Positions 56,877 to 64,000 of a DNA stretch of 64,000 nt are shown piece by piece (the stretch's first letter is position 1; each line of letters opens with the position of its first letter). Origin of the DNA: Heterostelium album PN500 (lineage: Eukaryota; Evosea; Eumycetozoa; Acytosteliales; Acytosteliaceae); assembly GCF_000004825.1 (NCBI RefSeq), contig NW_008805066.1, positions 186,001 through 250,000 on the forward strand, in the 5' to 3' direction. The translations under genes were made by a program, and so were the position numbers. The notes below the pieces were generated by a model. It ran no database searches. It saw only the letters and a list, made by a program, of their open reading frames with translations, and was not told where the DNA came from.

Positions 56877-57099
56877 CTTTTTATATTTATAAATATTATA
56901 CAGATCGATAGATATACCAAAAGTGATTAATTAAAGATGATTTGATTTCAAAGCTGCTCAAAATGTGATTTTCAAATATTTGTTTTTGAACATTTTGCAA
57001 AAATTTAAAAGAAAAGCATTTAATCTTAAACAACAAAGCAGATTACTTTATTTATATTAAACTTATTATATTATTATTTGTTGGTTATGTTGTTTACTA

Positions 57100-58683
57100 T
57101 TATGTTGTTTCGTAAATCTTTCTTAAATGCTCTGTGGTTGCAGGAATAAATGTAATTGGACACTTCTGATGTTGTTGGACATAACTAAATATACAGGGAT
57201 AACAGAATACAAAACCACTTCCACAGATGGTTGGATTAGTTCTCTCTTTGAGGCAAAGCGGGCATTGTGTCTTGTCGTCGGGAATGGCTAGACCGTTTGG
57301 CGCTCGCTTTGGTTGTGAGGGAGGTGGCGGTACTGGTAATGATGGTGGCGATGCTCTATTCTCGCTGTACCACCACTCGAGTGACTTGAAGAGGAACACC
57401 GATGCTGGCAATATAAACTTGGTATAATCTAATATGGAATCCAATATCTTTACTATCGGTGTTACGATATATGGCAATGGCCAATTTCTAACGATAGCTA
57501 ATCTTTCATTTCTTCTTGTTGTTACTGCATTCGAATGATTTTCCTTTAAGAAATAAATAATAATAACAATCAATGTATTAATACTTTATATTAAACATAA
57601 TTGATTGTTGTTGATAATAACATACAATATCTTGATGAGTCAATCTCTTTAATACAATTCTCTGTAGATGTAAGAATGGTGTGTAGAAATCAGTATATTC
57701 ATAGAGATACAAAAGTTGATATATAAAAAACGATGCTTCATAAAGAGCACTGATTGTTGGATAAATCTTTACAAACAACTTTCTTAGTTGTTTAATAAAT
57801 GGATGTTGTTTCCTTTTTTTTTTTGTTTTTTTAATTGCAAACGTAAATATTAGTTTGTTAGTGTTAACTTTATGAGTAGTGATTGATTTACATACATTAT
57901 CTTCATTTAATAAACCAAGTGAATTGATAGGATCTGACTCTTTCTTGTAGAATTCATCTAACTTTGTTTTAATGTACGGTAGTATCACTAGATAGAGTAT
58001 AGAGATACGTTGATCTTTGGCGGTCATTGGTTTCGTTTCTTTCTCTTTCGAACCCTTTGAGATAAGATTGAGCAGAGTTTGTCTTCGAAGTTGTTTGACA
58101 GTGCTTTCATCTTTCTTTGGTGTTGGTGCTGGTGTTTGATTTGTCTGTAGATCTGCAGTCGACGGATCCCATAGTCTCTGAAGAATTGGTTCATTCTTTT
58201 TCGATACTTTTACCGATCTCTTTAGATTATAAAAGTTCTCAGAGAATGATCCCTCTAATTATAATTAAATAAACAATAAGCATAAACATTCAGCTATTCA
58301 ATTAAATTACACAGTACTAGTAATAAACATAACACATAAGACATACCATAGTACTTTAGATAATGATACTCTAGCAATAATAACATTGAATAGAAGAATT
58401 CATCATGATATTTAACAATGATTTCAAACTTTGAATTTCTCTGTGATAATACCTGCAATATGTAAATGAAATATGTGTATATATATAAATGATAGACAGT
58501 GTGTTAATGAATGATCAATGATCAATGATAAACGAACCATCAGATGTTACAACTAATCTAACTACATACAGTGAATATATATTTAAGAGCGGGTTTGAAT
58601 GATGGCATCATCTGATGTTGTGCAAACATCTCAAAGAAAGATGGTCTATTAGGATCACCATTATTAAAATTAAATAAAAACAT
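57100..58683 (-). CDS. pex12: Peroxisome biogenesis factor 12 (PEX12)
   Basis: Exons on the minus strand are 58683-58570, 58452-58347, 58254-57626 and 57543-57100, giving 430 aa if 58254-57626 is unspliced. The N terminus (PSFFEMFAQHQMMPSFKPAL) and LEYHYLKYYEGSFSENFYNL match PEX12. A membrane part follows, then ILPASVFLFKSLEWWYSE. The C-terminal partial RING (CPLCLKERTNPTICGSGFVF, CYPCIFSYVQQHQKCPIT) has the reduced cysteine set typical of PEX12. It works with PEX2 and PEX10 as the peroxisomal E3 that recycles PEX5. A GTATGT donor at 57895 opens a Lys-rich, in-frame AT-rich stretch that may be an intron, but no acceptor fits cleanly, so the middle is uncertain. Confidence 0.88.
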
Positions 58684-59192
58684 CTTTATAAAATAAATAT
58701 GTATATGTATATATAAACTGAAACTGTATTAATTAAAAATCAAAAATTAATATTCTTTTAAAAAAAAGTTTTTTTTTTATTTTTTATTTTAGTTCATATG
58801 TTAATTATTATTTATTCTGTTCTATTAAGATCTTGATAATAATATAAAATGAGGAACAAATTTGTACTTAAAGAAGTTATCCGTTTTTTTATAAATCAAT
58901 ATTCAAACCTACATCAATAAAATAATAGAGATATATTATAATTTACAAAATTATAAATATTTGATAACCTCTACTATTATTATAATTATAATAATTAGTA
59001 TCGGAAATCATAAAGACAGTACTCCTATTACAAAACAATTATCTGTTCGAATTTAGAACTGCAAAGAACCTTGTTCGTTTTTTTTAAATTTGAAATTTGT
59101 TTTTTTTTTTTTTTTTACTAAAGTCATATGATATTTTTTTACTGTTTTATTACTATTTGTTTATAATTATCATTGTTGTTTATTTATTGAAA
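58684..59192. other. Divergent promoter region
   Basis: About 510 bp between divergent pex12 and nfu1. T tracts; no gene seen. Confidence 0.5.
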
Positions 59193-60333
59193 ATGAACAG
59201 AATTACAAAGTTAAATAGACTTTTCAATAGTACTTTAAATACTATTGGTAGAAACAATGGAAGTAGACAACAACCAATATCGTCACTGAGTTTCAACAAC
59301 AGTCAATCATCATACACATCATTATTCAACAACAGATCGACAATCATTGCATTTAGAGCACCTCAAAATAGATATTCAACTTCAAATTCAAAAGAAGAGG
59401 CAAATGTTACAAATGAAGATCTTAAAGAGTTATTTAGAAAAGGTATTTATTATACTACTACAACAAATAATAATACGATAGAGAATATTATTTATAAATT
59501 AGTTTAACTATTTAATTGACAATAAATGTTAATGTTTAATGAATATATAAAGATGATAATGTAGATTTATCTTCAAATACCAATAGATTATTTATACAGA
59601 CAGAGAATACACCCAATCCCGACAGTTTAAAGTTTGTGCCTGGAATTGAAGTGATGCCACCAGGTAAAACTATCGATTTTCCAGATTTCAAATCCTCACA
59701 AATATCTCCACTCGCCAATGCAATCTTCAAATTGGATGGTGTAAATCGTGTATTCTACGGACCAGATTTCATCTCTGTAAATAAGTTTCCCGAACATGAA
59801 TGGGCTATTTTGAAACCACGTATGTAATATTTAAATAAATTATAATGTTGGAAAATGAGGAATTCATCAACAATCAAACTAACAAATATAACAACAATAT
59901 TTATACATGAATATCTATCTATCTAGAGGTGTTTGGAGCAATCATTGATTTCTATCATAGCGATAAACCATTGCTGTCAGAGACACCAACCAATGAGAAT
60001 AGCGATACATTGATTTTGCCGGAGGACGACGAAACCGTTGCAATGATCAAGGAACTCATTGAGACACGTGTTAGACCGACTCTGTTGGACGACGGTGGAA
60101 ACATCCAGTACTTGGGATTCAAAGATGGCATTGTGTTGGTGAAGCTGCAAGGTACATGCTCTTCGTGTTCAAGCTCACAAGCCACTCTCAAAGGTGGTAT
60201 CGAGAGAATGTTGATGCACTGGATTAGCGAAGTTCGTGGTATCATGGCGGTCACTGACGACGAACTCGATAATCTCAATTTGGAATTCTTTAAAAAAGTT
60301 GATCAAGAGTTGGAGCAAAAACAACAAAAATAA
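59193..60333 (+). CDS. nfu1: Mitochondrial iron-sulfur scaffold NFU1
   Basis: Three exons (59193-59442, 59553-59819, 59927-60333) close to 307 aa. The N terminus (MNRITKLNRLFNSTLNTIGR) is a typical mitochondrial presequence: basic, hydroxylated and lacking acids. The Nfu N-domain follows (FIQTENTPNPDSLKFVPG, GVNRVFYGPDFISVNK). The C-terminal NifU domain has RPTLLDDGGNIQYLGF and LQGTCSSCSSSQATLKGGIE, with the CxxC motif that binds [4Fe-4S]. It delivers clusters to lipoyl synthase and respiratory complexes in the matrix. The upstream extension from 59097 in frame is T-tract derived and rejected in favour of the ATG in AAAATG context. Confidence 0.95.
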
Positions 60334-60902
60334 AAATAAACCCTTTTTTTTCTGCTATCTAAAAAAAAAAAAAAAAAAATATCAATAACGAGGAGGTTAT
60401 TAAATCGATTGAAGCAAGAATCAAAAAAAATATAACTTTTTTTTTTTGGTTTTTTTGTTTTTATTGATACACACCCATCGTGCAAAAAGTGGCGGCACCA
60501 CCCACAATTATCACACTTTTTAATAAAAATCCACCCAAACTAAAATAAAAAAATCAAAAAAAAAGAAATTATCATTTTGTAATATTTTTAAAATTATTAA
60601 AAAAAGATAATTTATAAAGATACAAACATAAAAACAAACACACAACACAATCACACACATAAAACTCACAGTAACATACTTTTGATTGCTGTTCAACCAA
60701 ATCAAATCAAACCAAACCAAACCAAATCAAATCAAATCAAATTCACTAACTAAACTTAGTCAATATCCAATCAACACAACCCATTAATCAATTACTAAAA
60801 CCATACAAATTCAGTACAATTATATTATTATTCACAAATCAATCTTAGTACTTGTAGGTTATTTTTTTTTTGATATCTATATTAAGGATTAATTTTTAAA
60901 TT
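60334..60902. other. Intergenic stretch
   Basis: About 570 bp with long A/T tracts, an A18 run at about 60361-60379 and AAATC/AAACC repeats (60700-60740). No gene seen. Confidence 0.5.
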
Positions 60903-63504
60903 ATGAATGTATTATTAAAAGAAGATGAAGTAAGTTGTGAAATAATTTAATAACAAAGAGTCTATTGAATTTTTTGGATTGTTAACAATTTTATTATTTT
61001 GTTTGTTTGTAGGTCGAAATTTTAGAGAGCAAACTCAGAGACCCAACTAGTGGAATCATTCCAAAGTTGAGTGGTGACGATCAGATTAGAGCATGTGATA
61101 TAGTCGATTGGTTGATTACAAGCATGCCCATCTCACGTAGTAAAGCCACAGAGTATGGCCAGATGCTTTGGAATCGTGGTGTATTCGACCATATTGCTCC
61201 GGGTTTTGCCGATAACGACCAACAGTTTCGTTTGAAGCCATCGGAGATCTCACCAAGAAGGTCCGTCGATGAACAACAGTGGAACCAACTCAGACAAGAT
61301 TCAGCTCAAAAAGATACAGCATCAGCTGATCCAATTGCAAAGTACGTAATATGACAAGCTCACATAATAATAATAATATTATTATCATTGCTATTCCAAA
61401 AAGATATAGAAAAAAAAAAAACAAACAACTAACAACTAACACCAATCCAATTATTAATCTTAGATTACATAAATCAATTGAGAATGCAACTAAAGTATAT
61501 CAGAGACTATTGAGAGAGAAGAATCAGTTGGCTCCACCCAATATGTTGTTGGGTTTGAAATTGTTGGACCAAACACTGAATCTTATTACATCGAGTGGTG
61601 ACAACAGTGTGGCACATCCAGGTTACAGTCAAATTCTTTATCTTTTGGCCAATCCAGATAGTGTTGCTGAAAGTGGTGCAGCAGAGGTCGACGCTGATAC
61701 TGAGGATCAATCGTCATTCACTCCACAGCCATACACAAAGAAACTTCCAGCCATTCCAGAATCGAAACAAAAATCACAACAAGAGGAAGATACAGAGGTG
61801 GTCGAAGCACTATCTGTCTCTGAGAAATTGGAAGCTGGACTAATTGAACAGCTGTCGTTGGCACAACAACAAACCAATCTTCTCAAGCAACTTTTGAATA
61901 AAACAACAGCTAATCCAACAACAGCTTCAACCACATCGGTTGCATCACAAGCATCGGCATCAACTTCAGCAAACGATAAACAAATTGTATCACCAACCAT
62001 TCAATCTGTCGCCTATCCGAATTCATCATTCGATGAATCACCGATCTCTCTACAACGTTCAATCAGTAACTATATGGGATTGCTCAAAGGCATCGATTTG
62101 GCGCCTGTCGTTATTGGCAGTGTCGAGAATAAATTCCCAAAGTTTTTGATTGCCGATCCAAGAAATGATTCGTTTATCTTTACTGTGAATGGACCGATGC
62201 CAGACCAGTTGGAATCCTCGATCCACTCGTGTTTCAACAACAACTTTTATGCGAGAACCGTTTCTACCTATCCGCATCTCCCAGGTCATCCAAAGCGTGA
62301 GGGTGACCCAATATGCGACCACTTTAGTATACAGATGCAAGCCAATCGTGTTATCGCTGCCATTGCCGATGGTTGCAACTGGGGAGTGCGTCCACAGGAA
62401 GCCGCCCTCAAGGCATCGACCTCGTTCGTCGACTTTATCAGCAAGGCACTCTCCAGTGAGATTCAAACCGTTCAAGACGCTGGAAATCATATCCTCTCTG
62501 CGTTTAACTTTGCACACAACAAGATTATCGAAGGAAAATCAGATATTTGGGAAGCGGGAACCACTACTCTCCTGGGAGGTGTCATGGTGGAATTGGTTGG
62601 TGGCAACGACACCGCCACTACCACCACCGCATCACCTCCACTCCAATCTCACCCGTCCTCACAAACAACACCATACGCATCACCACCATCCAATAACAAC
62701 ACTCTGGCATCATCTGTCTCCACATCTTCACTCGCTTCATCAGTCTTTAATCACCCGACATCCAGTCACTCACCAATTTCCTCATCATCCAACTCATCAC
62801 CTCCATCACCACCAATCTCATCCGAATCAAATAACAACAACAATTTCACCAATTTCCTTTCTAGATCCGTTCCGAATGCAAAGGATTTGTCAAAGAATTC
62901 AGCGGCACGCGAACCCGCACCCTCCAAGTGGGGATTCATTTGCGCGAGTGTCGGTGACTGCAAGGCATTCCACTACAATCACACCAACAAGAAATTCACA
63001 GATATCACCAAGAACAATCGTGGCAACGTCGACGATCCCAAGGATCCAGGTGGTCGTCTCGGTCCGTACGTAGCAAACGGCCATCCCGATCTGCGTAATC
63101 TTTGTCTCCACTTTTTACCATGTCAAGAGAACGACATTATCATCTTGTTGTCCGATGGTGTCCACGACAATCTCGATCCACACACCATTGGAGTGTCGCC
63201 TCGTGAGTGTGGTATGCCACACGACCACTGGTCAGACATGGACGTCGAGAAAGCACAGGACAGCAAGAGCAAATACATGCAGGAATTCCTCAAGAAGAAA
63301 CTTAGACCGACGCCAGACGAACCGATTCACCCAAAGAACATCGTAGAGAAACTGATCGAACATTGTGTAGAGACAACCAGATCGAGTCGAGAGTTTATGG
63401 TGGCCTATCCCCACAAGCCACTTCCCGACGATCTCAAAGCCTACCCAGGTAAAATGGATCATACCACTTGCATCGCTTTTAAAGTTGGTAAACAATCACT
63501 TTAA
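60903..63504 (+). CDS. DEP domain - PP2C-like phosphatase fusion
   Basis: Three exons (60903-60929, 61013-61341, 61464-63504) close to 798 aa. Residues about 15-90 are a DEP domain (DIVDWLITSMPISRSKATEY, MLWNRGVFDHI). A helical and low-complexity stretch leads to a PP2C-like domain from about 395: DHFSIQMQANRVIAAIADGC, WEAGTTTLLGGV, VGDCKAF, ILLSDGVHDNLDP, MDHTTCIAFKVG. The metal-binding Asps of PP2C appear kept, but DGHGG reads DGCNW and the last DN-x-T reads DHTT. A Ser/Pro/Asn insert of about 90 residues splits the domain. DEP suggests membrane or GPCR/RGS recruitment, PP2C a Ser/Thr phosphatase. Activity is uncertain because of the changes. Related proteins exist in D. discoideum, as I recall. 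Confidence 0.82.
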
Positions 63505-63969
63505 AATTAAAAAACAAAAACAAAAAACAAAACAAATACATAAAATTATTATTGTTATTTTTACTTTTTAAAAAAAATTAAAAACTTAATTTAATTAAAA
63601 AAAGAAAAAAAAAAAAGAAAAAGAATGTTGTGTGTGTGTGTTAAAAGAATAGAATGATATTCAAAAAGAATAGAACTAACTAATTTTATTGATATTTGAT
63701 TTAATTTATTTTTTTCAATCTTTAAAAAAAAAAAAAATTGCAAAAAATTGATGAAATTTGTGAAGGAACCGAACGATTTTTTTTTTCTATTCTTTTTAAT
63801 AAATATTCTTCTTTTTTATTTTATTTATTTTTTTATAATACAAATAGACTATAAAACTCAATAGATTGATTTTTTAGTTTAATTTTAATTAAATATCAAT
63901 AAATAATATAAATAGTATATAAATAATATATAAATATAATAAAAAAATAACAATATATAGATTATAAAA
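63505..63969. other. Intergenic stretch
   Basis: About 465 bp, A/T tracts and a TG repeat near 63626-63641. No gene seen. Confidence 0.5.
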
Positions 63970-64000
63970 ATGGAGTTTACACCAGTTCATTCTGTTTCAC
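63970..64000 (+). CDS. Start of a gene cut by the window edge
   Basis: ATG at 63970 in AAAAATG context opens MEFTPVHSVS and runs to the window end (10 codons). The DNA changes from A/T tracts to mixed composition at this ATG. Nothing more can be said. Confidence 0.45.
   Translation, partial: MEFTPVHSVS

Noticed and set aside
59097-59192. In-frame upstream extension of nfu1
   Set aside because: Encoded by a T tract giving poly-Phe/Ile/Tyr; the ATG at 59193 has the usual context and starts a good presequence.
1-64000. CRISPR arrays, rRNA or prokaryotic operons
   Set aside because: The spliced eukaryotic genes and AT-rich spacers exclude a prokaryotic origin; repeats present are simple microsatellites.

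Overview
The window is a nuclear segment from a social amoeba (Dictyostelia). Non-coding DNA is extremely AT-rich with long A and T tracts. Introns are short (mostly 45-110 nt), begin GTAAGT or GTATGT and end AG. Proteins carry Asn, Gln and Thr runs. Several genes belong to families best known from dictyostelids: a Cbl protein with SH2 and RING domains, an interaptin-like actin-binding protein, a B-box/propeller protein and an ankyrin-SAM-TKL kinase. Many exons use C- or G-ending codons freely, which argues against D. discoideum itself and for another dictyostelid. I cannot name the species from sequence alone.

Layout: 1-10 kb holds the start of a secreted protein, a monothiol glutaredoxin (Grx3/PICOT type), a RING-CH membrane E3, CblA and a DONSON homologue. 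10-24 kb holds a Sen1/senataxin-like helicase, dihydropyrimidine dehydrogenase, a small PH-like protein and interaptin. 24-39 kb holds a decayed gene, the SUMO E2 Ubc9, sterol C14-reductase, a divergent CCT-type chaperonin, ribosomal protein S28, a mitochondrial carrier, a probable GPI-anchored glycoprotein, tubulin cofactor C and a TMEM198-like membrane protein. 39-44 kb is the accessory patch: a hAT transposase gene split into two convergent halves, a B-box protein, and a gene relic rich in inverted repeats. 44-50 kb is a tandem pair of helical-repeat proteins with mitochondrial-looking N termini. 50-64 kb holds the ankyrin-SAM-kinase, a PPR-TrmB methyltransferase fusion, LSM5, PEX12, NFU1, a DEP-PP2C fusion and the first codons of a last gene.

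Genes are individually transcribed, with no operon-like logic; most are housekeeping. I rebuilt exon structures by hand from splice sites and reading-frame phase, and nearly all close in frame, so most gene ends are firm. No tRNA, rRNA or CRISPR array was recognised. The least explained parts are the inverted hAT halves, the hairpin-rich relic at 43.66-44.18 kb, the relic at 24.4-24.9 kb, and the PPR-methyltransferase fusion with an altered catalytic motif.
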